Below, one piece after another: positions 1 to 9,100 of a stretch of DNA of 64,000 bases. Position numbers and translations under genes: made by a program. Numbering within the stretch: the first letter of the stretch is position 1; each line of letters opens with the position of its first letter. Origin of the DNA: Akkermansia sp. N21116 (GTDB lineage: Bacteria; Verrucomicrobiota; Verrucomicrobiia; Verrucomicrobiales; Akkermansiaceae); NCBI RefSeq assembly GCF_029854705.2, contig NZ_CP139035.1, positions 2,232,001 through 2,296,000 of the forward strand, read 5' to 3'. The notes below the pieces were generated by a model that searched no databases, was not told the DNA's origin, and saw nothing but the letters and a program-made list of their open reading frames with translations.

Positions 1-114
1 TCTTCCGGGCAAGTAGGCCTGTGGACGGATCCTGGACGTGGGGTAGGGAAGAATTGCAACGGATTTGTTTTTTTCGCTTGGTCGGCGAGTACAGTACTGC
101 TATAGGGGCTGGAC
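1..114. other. Upstream region of coaD, no gene assigned
   Basis: This short edge segment precedes coaD. I see no recognisable end of a gene in it. It holds a perfect 11-bp palindrome, agtacagtact (positions 88-98), 16 bp before the coaD start codon. No clear -35/-10 pair can be defended. Confidence 0.3.
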
Positions 115-627
115 ATGAAACGCAGGGCAGTTTATGCGGGCAGCTTTGACCCTTTGACCAACGGACACCTTTGGATGATTCACCAAGGGGCCGCGATGTT
201 CGACCAGTTGATCGTTGCAATTGGGACGAATCCCGATAAAAAATACACCTTTTCCCATCAGGAACGTCTCGACATGCTCAACGGCGCCCTGAAAGACTAC
301 CCCCATATCAAGATTGCCGAGTTTCATAACCGGTTTCTGGTGGATTTTGCCCTGGATCACGGAGCGTCATTCATGATTCGCGGGATACGGTCCACGCAGG
401 ACTACGAATACGAACGCGTGATGCGTCATATTAATGCCGATATGGCTCCGACCGTATCGACGGTGTTTCTGATGCCCCCTCGCGACATTGCGGAGTTGTC
501 TTCCAGCATGGTGAAGGGATTGATCGGGCCTGACGGCTGGGAGGAACAGGTTAGCCGATATGTCCCGTACAACGTGTTTGAATTGTTGAAAAAACGCCAA
601 TCTGCGCCTCATGACGAGGCCGTGTAA
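115..627 (+). CDS. coaD: Phosphopantetheine adenylyltransferase
   Basis: This enzyme transfers AMP from ATP to 4'-phosphopantetheine to give dephospho-CoA, the penultimate step of CoA synthesis, in the cytoplasm. The 170-residue length fits the family (about 160). The N-terminal nucleotidyltransferase signature is intact: strand AVYAGSFDP is followed by T15-N16-G17-H18, the (T/H)xGH motif that binds the ATP phosphates. A second family motif, SSSMVKGL, lies near residues 127-134 (usual form ISSTxVR), with K in place of R. The ATG at 115 starts directly before the first strand, so the start is secure. The CoA decarboxylase gene lies 48 kb away in the same window, so the pathway is not clustered. 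Confidence 0.95.
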   Translation: MKRRAVYAGSFDPLTNGHLWMIHQGAAMFDQLIVAIGTNPDKKYTFSHQERLDMLNGALKDYPHIKIAEFHNRFLVDFALDHGASFMIRGIRSTQDYEYERVMRHINADMAPTVSTVFLMPPRDIAELSSSMVKGLIGPDGWEEQVSRYVPYNVFELLKKRQSAPHDEAV

Positions 628-765
628 GGTCTTTATTTCCGCATTTTTTTATAGAGTCGCGGATTCCCTTTCTTGCCGGTGCGAGACGGGATGGGCTCGA
701 CATTCGACGGAAGGGAAGGTAGGTTTCAGGAAAGCGGTGGTCTGCCCCGCTAATAAATTTGCCGT

Positions 766-2250
766 ATGAACCGTCCTCTTGTTCGTTATATCCTGCCTGT
801 TTTCCTGGGTTCCGCTTGTGTGATGCTTTCCCGGAAAATCCGTCCCGGAAAGAAGGATCTTCCGAATATCCTGCTGTTTGCGGTCGATTCCCTGGGATGG
901 CAGGATACGTCCGTTCCTTTTTCCTGTTGTGACGGATTGCCGGAGGCAATGCCGTTGAACTCTTTTTACAACACACCCGGCATGGAACTGCTGGCTCAGC
1001 ATGGAGTCAGGATGACTCATGCCTACGGAGCCTGCGATGAACGGAGCGGAGTTGTTTCCCTGATGTCGGGATTGGATCCTGCCCGCTTCACCGGGCTTTC
1101 CCCCGATACGGAGATCGTCTTGCAGAATATGTGTTCCCCCGGTGGAAAAACAGATGCCGTCCGCATGGCGGATCTGGCTCATTTGATGAAAAAAGGAGGA
1201 TACAGGACAATTGTTTCCGGCAGTACGGAGGAAGAAAAGCAACATGGTTTCGATGTTCGGAGATCGACAGAGGACGAATCCGGTCTGCATGAGGAAATCG
1301 GACGTGCCGTTCATGAAGGGATCCCGTTCTTTGCCTGTGTAAGACGCAATGTCCATTCCATGATGGGATCGTCCGTTCGTCATGAAGGATCTCTCCCGGA
1401 ATTGGAAGAAAATATCAAGGTGGAGGGAGATGCCTTGCTCCGTTATGCTTCGTCTGTCGAGACAATGGATGCCTCTTTGAGAGGCTTGCTCCAGTGTCTG
1501 GAAGATCTTGGAGCCGCCGGACGCACGCTCGTTTTGTTCGTTCCTCTGAGCGGAGGCGATTCCCCCATTCAGAAAAGTCTGGCAGGCAATGTCTCCTGGG
1601 TGGAGGAGGTTGGGGCGGTTGCTCCTTTGCGGGGCAGGAAGTATTCCCGCTATGAAGGAGGAGGGCGCGTTCCCATGATAGTCTCCTGGGCGGAACCCGA
1701 TCCGCAGGAACCGTGCCAGCAAGCCTTGCCAATTGTACCGGATTCTGTTCAGGAGGCTATTGTTTCCGTTCAGGACATTCTGCCGACGCTGGCTGCCGTG
1801 GCGGGAGTGAAAGTCCATGAACGTGTAGATGGCTACAATATTGCCGATTACCTTTCCGGTGCTTCCGAAGGGGAACGCCCCCAATGGATTGTCCGGCATT
1901 TCCCGTTTTCCCACCCCTACGGAAGATTTTATACATCGTTAAGGATCAGGGAATGGAAGGTTATTTACAATTATTATGACGACTATGCAGAGACGGGAAA
2001 TCCCGCCTGGCAGTTGTTCAACCTGAAGACCGATCCTTCCGAAAGCCGTAATCTGGCGGACGACCCGTCCTGTACGAAATTGCTGTCCGTAATGTCGGGC
2101 AAGCTGGCAGCCTACTTGGAGTGCATTCATGCGCCTCATCCTTTTTTGACGGATCCCGAATCTCCCCGTGTAAACGGTCGCCGTACCGTTACGGGAACGG
2201 CCGTGATCCGTTTTCCGGGCGATACCGGGGCAGGGGTGCAAGCCGGATGA
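766..2250 (+). CDS. Sulfatase-fold protein lacking catalytic residues
   Basis: The 494-residue protein has the sulfatase/alkaline phosphatase layout. It has the opening strand PNILLFAVDSLGWQD (residues 33-47), the segment ACDERSGVVSLMSG (89-102) where active enzymes carry the formylglycine CxPxR motif, and RGRKYSRYEGGGRVPMIVSW further on. Key positions are changed. The usual DD metal pair is D41-S42. The CxPxR cysteine/serine aligns with glutamate or falls in a DERSG sequence without Pro and Arg. The usual SDN/SDH motif reads VPLSGG near residue 260. An N-terminal hydrophobic stretch (about 8-21) suggests a signal or anchor. Membership of the family is clear, but activity is doubtful. It could be a substrate-binding pseudoenzyme or a divergent phosphatase/transferase. 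Confidence 0.75.
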   Translation: MNRPLVRYILPVFLGSACVMLSRKIRPGKKDLPNILLFAVDSLGWQDTSVPFSCCDGLPEAMPLNSFYNTPGMELLAQHGVRMTHAYGACDERSGVVSLMSGLDPARFTGLSPDTEIVLQNMCSPGGKTDAVRMADLAHLMKKGGYRTIVSGSTEEEKQHGFDVRRSTEDESGLHEEIGRAVHEGIPFFACVRRNVHSMMGSSVRHEGSLPELEENIKVEGDALLRYASSVETMDASLRGLLQCLEDLGAAGRTLVLFVPLSGGDSPIQKSLAGNVSWVEEVGAVAPLRGRKYSRYEGGGRVPMIVSWAEPDPQEPCQQALPIVPDSVQEAIVSVQDILPTLAAVAGVKVHERVDGYNIADYLSGASEGERPQWIVRHFPFSHPYGRFYTSLRIREWKVIYNYYDDYAETGNPAWQLFNLKTDPSESRNLADDPSCTKLLSVMSGKLAAYLECIHAPHPFLTDPESPRVNGRRTVTGTAVIRFPGDTGAGVQAG

Positions 2251-2332
2251 CCTCATCGCGGCCGTTTTTTCTGTCTGTTGGAAGAAATGCCGATTGTTTC
2301 CATCCCAATTCTTGGTATGGTAAATTGCGTCT

Positions 2333-3400
2333 ATGATTCGAGAACTGGTCGTTGAGGGATTCACTGTTTTTCCGGACAAGGAAAAATTTGAATTCGTTCC
2401 GGGAATCAACGTAGTGGTCGGGGGGAATGATTCAGGGAAGAGCCATTTGTTGAAGTTGTGTTATTCCCTGGCAAAGTGGAGTTCCGGCGGTGGCCGCAAA
2501 TCCCTGCCTGACAAATGGGCGGAGGAATTGCGGCTGAGAAACGATTTGATGCGCGTGTTTTCATCCCGCAATTTATCCGGCTTGACCGCTCTGAATCGAG
2601 GAAATGACCATGCCGGCGTGTTTGCCTCGATGATTGGCGATGGAGTTCCGGATCGGATGGGAGACATCCGGTTCCGTTTTTGTTCGACGGAGGAGGAAGA
2701 GGGGCTGCACATTGACGAGATGCCGAAAAGGTTCCTGAACAATCCGGTCGTTTTCCTGACGGCTCGCGAGGTGTTCGCCATTTTCCCGAGTTTTGTCCAG
2801 TTGGGGGCCAAATTCCCAGAGGTGCTGGACGGAGCATGCTGGGATTTATGCCGGGCTTTGGAAATTCCGATGAAACTGTCGCCTGACGATGTGGCACTGG
2901 GAAGAGTGCTGGGAAGAATCCAAAAGATCCTGTCCGGCAATGTCATTTTTCAGGACGGAAGATTTTATTTGTCGCGTCCGGGACAGCAGGCTATGGAAAT
3001 GAGCTTGGTCGCGGAAGGGTTCAAACGTCTTGGCGTGCTGGATTGTCTGATTAGGAACGGTACTGTAAACAAGGGTTCCATCCTGTTCTGGGATGAACCG
3101 GAGATGAATCTCAATTCATTCCATTTGCCTTTGCTTGTCAAAGTTTTGACAGGATTGGCGAAAGCCGGTGTCCAAGTAGTGCTTTCATCCCACAGCCTGT
3201 TTTTGCTAAGGGAGCTGATGATTCAACTCTCCGAACGGCGCAACGAGCAAGTCCCCCGTAGGTTTTTCGGACTCAATGTTCCCCATGAAAATCGGCTTGG
3301 CGTTCGCGTTAACAGCGGCAATTCCTTGGAGGATATCGGCCCTATCGAGTCGCTGGAGGCGGAAATTGAACAGGCCGACCGTTATCTGAAGCTTGTATGA
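2333..3400 (+). CDS. ABC/OLD-like AAA ATPase
   Basis: This is a 355-residue ATPase of the SMC/OLD/AAA_21 type. The N-terminus IRELVVEGFTVFPDKEKFEF is the beta-strand lead-in typical of RecF/OLD-like proteins. Walker A is G30-GNDSGKS (30-37). Walker B is ILFWDEPEMNL, with D254 and E255. A switch-region SSHSLFLL lies near residue 286. There is no long coiled coil and no fused nuclease domain, so the partner gene probably supplies the effector. The stop overlaps the next start by 4 bp (ATGA at 3397-3400), indicating translational coupling. The family includes ATPase subunits of phage-defence pairs such as Septu, Gabija-like and PARIS systems. Assignment to any named system would be a guess. Confidence 0.8.
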   Translation: MIRELVVEGFTVFPDKEKFEFVPGINVVVGGNDSGKSHLLKLCYSLAKWSSGGGRKSLPDKWAEELRLRNDLMRVFSSRNLSGLTALNRGNDHAGVFASMIGDGVPDRMGDIRFRFCSTEEEEGLHIDEMPKRFLNNPVVFLTAREVFAIFPSFVQLGAKFPEVLDGACWDLCRALEIPMKLSPDDVALGRVLGRIQKILSGNVIFQDGRFYLSRPGQQAMEMSLVAEGFKRLGVLDCLIRNGTVNKGSILFWDEPEMNLNSFHLPLLVKVLTGLAKAGVQVVLSSHSLFLLRELMIQLSERRNEQVPRRFFGLNVPHENRLGVRVNSGNSLEDIGPIESLEAEIEQADRYLKLV

Positions 3401-4143
3401 GCGCCGGAAAAGACACATCCTTCGTCGAAGGCGTGCACCGTTTCTTGATTGATCCGGGGTATGTGGTGTGCCGCATCGAATGTTCGCAGTTTTATTCCCG
3501 GCAGTCCCAAAATTTTTGCGGTGGTTGTAAGGAAATGGACTTTCTCCTGTATCATCCGGGGAAGAAGGAGCTCTGGCTGATTGAGGTTAAGGACTATCGC
3601 TTTGACGCGCGTCCGAAAGTACGCGAATTAATCAATGCTCTGTGTCGCAAGGTTCGCGATACTTTGTTTCTTTTAAGGACAGCTGCGATCTGCTGCCCCG
3701 AGGAAACCCCTCTGGAGGGAATCTCCCTGCGCGAGTTTTCCCGCCTTTGCGAAGGTGCCCGGACGGTGCGCCTGGCTTTCCTGATGGAAATGGGGACGGA
3801 TAAATTGTTCCCTCAGGGAACCTTGCTGGCCAACATCCGTACTATCCTTGCCGGGCACATGAAATTTATTGATCCTAACCTGATCTGTGCTCCGATTACG
3901 TATCCCGGCAGAATTGGACCATGGTTTGTGACTCCTGCCCATGGCGACGTCAGTAAACGCGTTGAAGTGCGGCGTAAAAAAGGGCGCCTCAAGGAGGAAA
4001 TTGCCGGCGAGTTGAGACGGAGTCAAAAAATCGAAGAAGCCCGGGAAACTCCTGAAGCCCAGCCTCCGCTTTGGAAACGCCGCTTGATGGAACGGGAAAA
4101 CGGACGGAAAGGCAACCACGCCTCCCGCCGCAAGGGAGAGTGA
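3397..4143 (+). CDS. Putative PD-(D/E)XK nuclease paired with the ATPase
   Basis: This is a 248-residue protein I do not recognise as a named family. Residues 46-65 form a nuclease-like core: E46-M-D48 on one strand, a short turn, then L-W-L-I-E63-V-K65. This is the D-x(n)-ExK arrangement of PD-(D/E)XK enzymes, with E11 upstream as a possible extra ligand. Cysteines C25, C29, C41 and C44 (CGGC at 41-44) could form a small metal knuckle. The C-terminal 60 residues are very basic and charged, as in a nucleic-acid-binding tail. It starts inside the last codons of the ATPase gene, so the two are co-translated. A nuclease role is inferred from the motif alone. Confidence 0.6.
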   Translation: MSAGKDTSFVEGVHRFLIDPGYVVCRIECSQFYSRQSQNFCGGCKEMDFLLYHPGKKELWLIEVKDYRFDARPKVRELINALCRKVRDTLFLLRTAAICCPEETPLEGISLREFSRLCEGARTVRLAFLMEMGTDKLFPQGTLLANIRTILAGHMKFIDPNLICAPITYPGRIGPWFVTPAHGDVSKRVEVRRKKGRLKEEIAGELRRSQKIEEARETPEAQPPLWKRRLMERENGRKGNHASRRKGE

Positions 4144-4286
4144 TACCTGATTATAAGGGCTGGAGGGCATGCTATGGATTCGTTGCGTAGGCATTGTTTT
4201 ACCTCTCTTTTCCGATTGTCCGGGATTGGAGCTTGTCTTCCTCCGATTCCCTGAGATGATATTGCTGCCCTAAGAAAGGCTTCATC

Positions 4287-5861
4287 ATGAAAAAGGTACT
4301 TATTCCTACAAAGTTGGCCGGAGTAGCCGCATCCATGCTTCAAACTGCCGGATATGAAGTTGTGCAGGACGCCGATACTCCGCTCGCCGAGCAGGTGAAA
4401 CAGCATCCCGATGCTGTCGCCGTGATTGTCCGCAGTGAAAAGGTGACGCCTGAAATTATGGACTCCCTCTCTTCCTTGAAGCTTGTGATCCGGGCCGGAG
4501 CCGGCTACGACAACATTGATATTGTCTATGCCCGCAAGAAAGACATCGATGTGATGAATACGCCGGGTGCCAACTCCAATGCCGTTGCCGAAGAGGTCAT
4601 AGCCATGGTGCTTGCCCACTTCCGGCACATCGTGCAGGGAGACCTGACGACTCGCCAGGGACTTTGGGAAAAGAAGAATATGATGGGAACCGAATTGACT
4701 CGCAAGACAGTCGGCATTGTCGGCCTGGGCAATATCGGTCGTTCTCTTGTGAAGCGGTTGCAAGGCTTTGAACCGACTCTGCTGGGGTACGACCACTTCC
4801 TGGCCAAGCAGCGAGCCTTGATCATAGGGGTGACCCCCGTTTCCCTGGAGGAACTTTTTTCCCAGTCCGATATCGTGACTCTCCACGTGCCCGGCGGTCC
4901 CGCTACCAAAAACATGGTCGGGAAAGAATTCCTGAGCCTGATGAAAGATGGTTCCGTCATCGTGAACTGTTCCCGTTACGGTGTGGTAGATGAAGAAGCC
5001 CTGGTCGCCATTCGCGCAACGGGTAAAAAAATTGCTTATTTGACGGATGTCCACCCCCAGGATGCTCCAGGCGACAAGCCGTCTGCGGCCGTGGCGGATT
5101 TGATCCTGCCTCACTTGGGAGCCAACACGAAAGAAGCCAACTTGACCGCGGCACGTCGTTCCGCCGAGCAGTTGATTGCCTATTTCGATGAAGGGGACAC
5201 CTCCTGCGTCGTCAATGCCGAATTCCCGTCTGGACTCAATCCCGCCCATCTCCGGCTCTCCATGATGCTGGGAACGCTGGCTCGCAAGGCTGGGGGTGAA
5301 CAGGCCATCCGACGTATCGACTGCACATTCTATGGTGATTTGAAACTGTTCCGCAAATGGTTTACTCCCCACATTCTGGAAGGGGCTTTGCCCAATGCGG
5401 AAAAAGGATTGATGCCTGCCGCTGCCGATCAGTCGTTCAAAGAACACGGTATCGTTTTCAAGGCTCGCGAACCCAAGGACGATGTCCCTTACGGAGATTC
5501 CATCACTCTGGATTTCATGACCGAAGGTCACGGAGGCGAATCCGTATGTACAAGTGTCCGCGGGCTTGTGGCGGAAGGCGTTCCCATGGTGTCGCGCCTC
5601 GGTAATTTCAACGGCCTGTATTTTGACCTGCGCGGTCATTCCATCTTTTTCCGCTATGCGGACAGACCGGGGGTTATTGCCTGCATTGCCTCCGTTTTGT
5701 CGGACAACGGGATCAATATTGACAATATTGTCGCTCCCGGCGACAGCGTATCCGGAGAAGCTCTGGCCGTCTTGAAGACAAACAAGCCTGTTGCCGACGA
5801 TTTGCTGAAGATGATTGCCTCGGCAATCGAAGCAAGAATGGCATTTTCTGTGGATTTCTGA
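4287..5861 (+). CDS. serA: D-3-phosphoglycerate dehydrogenase
   Basis: The enzyme oxidises 3-phosphoglycerate with NAD+, the first step of serine synthesis. The 524-residue protein has the substrate-binding half, the NAD Rossmann motif VGIVGLGNIGRSL, a middle regulatory segment (about 300-440) and a C-terminal ACT domain (FFRYADRPGVIACIASVLSD onward) expected to bind serine. Catalytic R230 (in NCSRYGVVDE) and H276 (in LPHLG) are present. The acidic partner, normally Glu 29 residues after the Arg (E269 in E. coli), is Asp here (HPQDAP). It stands alone after the ATPase/nuclease pair and is followed by a strong hairpin. Confidence 0.92.
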   Translation: MKKVLIPTKLAGVAASMLQTAGYEVVQDADTPLAEQVKQHPDAVAVIVRSEKVTPEIMDSLSSLKLVIRAGAGYDNIDIVYARKKDIDVMNTPGANSNAVAEEVIAMVLAHFRHIVQGDLTTRQGLWEKKNMMGTELTRKTVGIVGLGNIGRSLVKRLQGFEPTLLGYDHFLAKQRALIIGVTPVSLEELFSQSDIVTLHVPGGPATKNMVGKEFLSLMKDGSVIVNCSRYGVVDEEALVAIRATGKKIAYLTDVHPQDAPGDKPSAAVADLILPHLGANTKEANLTAARRSAEQLIAYFDEGDTSCVVNAEFPSGLNPAHLRLSMMLGTLARKAGGEQAIRRIDCTFYGDLKLFRKWFTPHILEGALPNAEKGLMPAAADQSFKEHGIVFKAREPKDDVPYGDSITLDFMTEGHGGESVCTSVRGLVAEGVPMVSRLGNFNGLYFDLRGHSIFFRYADRPGVIACIASVLSDNGINIDNIVAPGDSVSGEALAVLKTNKPVADDLLKMIASAIEARMAFSVDF

Positions 5862-5886
5862 TCGACTGATTATTGTCTTAGAATCA

Positions 5887-5929
5887 CCAACAGCCACCGT
5901 GGAAGAAAATATTCCACGGTGGCTGTTGG
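5887..5929 (+). terminator. Long hairpin after serA
   Basis: An 18-bp perfect stem (ccaacagccaccgtggaa and its complement) encloses a 7-nt loop, starting 26 bp after the serA stop. No T-run follows, so it may stabilise the mRNA end or act with Rho rather than as a classic intrinsic terminator. Confidence 0.65.
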
Positions 5930-5965
5930 CATATTCAAAGAACATTGGGATAACCAGCGGATAAG

Positions 5966-6150
5966 CGGATTCACAATCCGTTAAAATTTCAAACAAAGTA
6001 CTTAAAGCAAACGTTGTAACGTTTTTTAACGTTGCTGATCAATCAATATACCAACTGGTTTTCGTATTTGTAAAATACTCGTAATAAGCATTTACCATAA
6101 ATGCATTACTAATTTTTGATATTATTCATTGAAAGCGGATTGTGAATCTG
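5966..6150. promoter_or_regulatory. Palindrome-rich leader of the autotransporter
   Basis: This AT-rich leader carries four interrupted palindromes that share a 6-3-6 form: cggatt-cac-aatccg (5966-5980), gtattt-gta-aaatac (6064-6078), cattta-cca-taaatg (core of the 7-3-7 gcatttaccataaatgc, 6088-6104) and cggatt-gtg-aatctg (6136-6150, one arm imperfect). The outer two are also near-complements of each other, forming a 19-bp inverted repeat with 17 matches across about 150 bp. Three AACGTT copies lie at 6010, 6018 and 6028. Operator clusters or structured RNA are both possible. No -35/-10 pair is certain. Confidence 0.5.
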
Positions 6151-6179
6151 CTATTTTCTAACGTAACCTACTACTGAAA

Positions 6180-9100
6180 ATGAAACTGCGACTTCCTTTA
6201 CTACTTCTTTCAGCTATTTTAACGTGTTATACGAATGTTCATGCAGAGACAACAGCTGTCTGGATTGGTCCTGACGGAGACCATACTGCCGATGCATGGA
6301 ACACGCTCGCTAATTGGAAAGACTATGTAGATCAGCCCAAGGGACCTGGAATCAATGAAGACGGGCAGAATGGAACTTACGATCCCATTGAGTTTGATGC
6401 GGCCGGTGTTCTCTCATTTACGGGTCTCAAGTTCGAAGGTTGGACGTTTCGTCTTGAATTAAAAAACCTCACAAATCTGACGTTGTCGGGAGAAACGAAA
6501 AAGATTCAAGGTGGAGGTTATTTGAAAGTCGATCAAAATTCCAAACTTGTATGGAATATCCTAAACAATGGGCAAGGATCAACGGGAAACGATTTTTCTC
6601 TCGACGTCCAATCATTCCAAGGAATTGAGTTCCAAAAATCTCTGACTTATTCAACCAAATCGCTTGGGACATTGACTGTTTCCCTGGGGTCGGTGGGAAG
6701 TATTCTTTCCTCTTCATCCGCCGCTTCATTACATGCCAATGTGAGCATCAAGTTTACCGACACGACACTGTTGCAATATGGTCAGGAGCATTTTTTGACA
6801 AATGTCGGGCAGTATGGCGTCAAGGAGCTAGCGGAAGGGCAGACAAATTATATCCTTTATACCCGCAAATTGTGGGATCTTTCAGGCAATGCGACCAGTA
6901 CGGGAGGAACGGTAGCGGCTTCCGGACATTCTTTTACGTTGAATGATTCGACTTCGTTGACTCTTTCCGGTTCCGCTTTGTCCGCCGATGCGGATTCGGC
7001 GAACAAGTTTTATGTCTATCGTGGAGGAGATGGTGCATTGTATGTTGATTACGTGACATCATCTACGGATGTGTCCAATATGTTTTCAACATGGACGGGG
7101 GCAACGGGGACATGGAATGCCGCCAATACGAATTGGCACAATTCTACGGGAGAATCTATTCCTTTTACGCAAGGAAGCATAGCGCTGTTTACGAAAGATA
7201 ATTCCGGGACCGTTACCATTGACGGAGAAGTCAATCCTCTCATGATGAAATTTACGGGAGGCAGTTATACCTTTAACAATAAGGACGCGGCTTCCAAAAT
7301 TATCACGACGGGAGCTGTCCTCATCAGTGGAGATGCAGACCAGGAGCCTTATGTGGAATTCACCGGAGCCAATGCCATTACCGGATCGATCACTATTGAG
7401 AACGGCACTTTGAAATTATCTCACGCGAATGCTGTTACGTTTGGAAACATTAGTTTGAGAGGAGGGACTGTGCAGTTGAATGCCTCCGGATTCGGGGATT
7501 TCAAGACTGTTGCAGGGATGAATGGCACTTTGCTCTTTGATCAAGGGGCGACAATGGGAAAACTGACATTGGGTGACGGGGCTCTGACGATTGCCGGGAA
7601 TGCTGCAATCGGTTCTCTTCTATTGAATGGATCGGGGACTCTCAATGGAGCAGAGGGATCGTCACAGATGATTGGCTCGTCAACATCGGCGGGGAGTATT
7701 GCACTCAAAAACGGAACGCTGGACGGAATGAATATTGATTTGACCGGTGGGGTCAATGGTCAGGGAGGAACTGTAACCATTAAAAATTCCAACCTTGTCA
7801 TATCTAACTACTTCCATGCGGGGGAAAATGGATCCGGGGCCACTGTGATGTCCTTGGAAAATACGAATGTTATCATCAAGGGAAGTGGAGAGAATCAGGG
7901 CATTTCCTATTCTCTAGGATTGGGAGACTGGCACAACGCCGATCAAATGACGGTCAAAGGGGGAAAACTCCTGATGCAGTCGAACCTGCTGCTTACCTTA
8001 GACGGTGCATCTTCCTTAACCTTGCAGGACAATACATTTTTCGGAGCTCAGGGGATTATTATGTCTCGTGAGAATATAAAATCCACTTTTGTTCTCAATG
8101 ATGGAACAGTCGTTTTAGGTAGCGGGGGCTGGACAAAGCATAATCCTAGTGCACCAACGGAGATTAACTTGCAGAAGGGAACGATCGGAGCATCCGCAAA
8201 CTGGTCTTCTTCTCTGAATATGGTTTTGGGCGATCCCGATTCGGAAGGGATTGAAGAAGTGATTTTCGATACGGCCAAATACAATATTGATTCCGCAACT
8301 TATACTTATACTCAATCGAATGAAGGCGCTACGATAACGCTTTCCGGGGAATTGAGCGGAGAAGGCAAATTGGTGAAGAAAGGGGAGGGAGCGCTCATTT
8401 TGAGCAAAGATATCAATAAGTATACGGGAGGTACGGATATCCTTGGCGGTACGATTGTCATGGGGGCGGCAGGTTCCCTGAGTACCAAGGAAATTACATT
8501 TGATTCCAAGACAGGGGCGGCTCAGTTGACTCTGGCTGACGTTATCGGTACAACATTGACCAACGAAATCAAGGTTCTCTCCGGCACCAATACCATTTAT
8601 CATACCAAGGAGGACATGGTTCTCTCCGGTCCGGTGACGATTTCCAAAGACGCTGCCCTTCAGATTGGCAGTTTGATGCAGGATACGATCAGTATTGCGG
8701 AGCTCAAGGGATTGGGAGAATTCAAGATCATCAATTCCCTGCGCGATACGACATGGGGTGGGACTAATCCAGACCATGGCAAGGAAGAAGCCAAGGGGGG
8801 CTGGGACTACTTCGTGTTCCTGACGGGGGCCAATGCCGGTTACTCGGGCGATGTCTCCATCGTGGATACGAAAAGCGAATCACCCGACAAGGTTTACGGC
8901 AGCCAGCTGGTTCTGGGCAATAGCGATGCTCTGGCCCGTTCGTCAGTGACACTGAATGGTTATTCCGCCTTGAACGTCCAGGCGGACAGCGCTTCCATCA
9001 AGGGGCTTTCGGGAGATGGCTGGGTGTCGACGTACAAGGATTCAACCGCAGGAAAGACCTATAAACTGACGCTGACTCCGGACAAGGATTACTCCTTCTC

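Noticed and set aside
649-1914. Long minus-strand frame opposite the sulfatase-like gene
   Set aside because: Antisense shadow: the plus strand encodes a recognisable fold, while the reverse translation has no family motifs and unusual composition.
4023-5996. 657-codon minus-strand frame opposite serA
   Set aside because: serA is certain on the plus strand. The reverse frame is a product of codon bias and has no recognisable domain.
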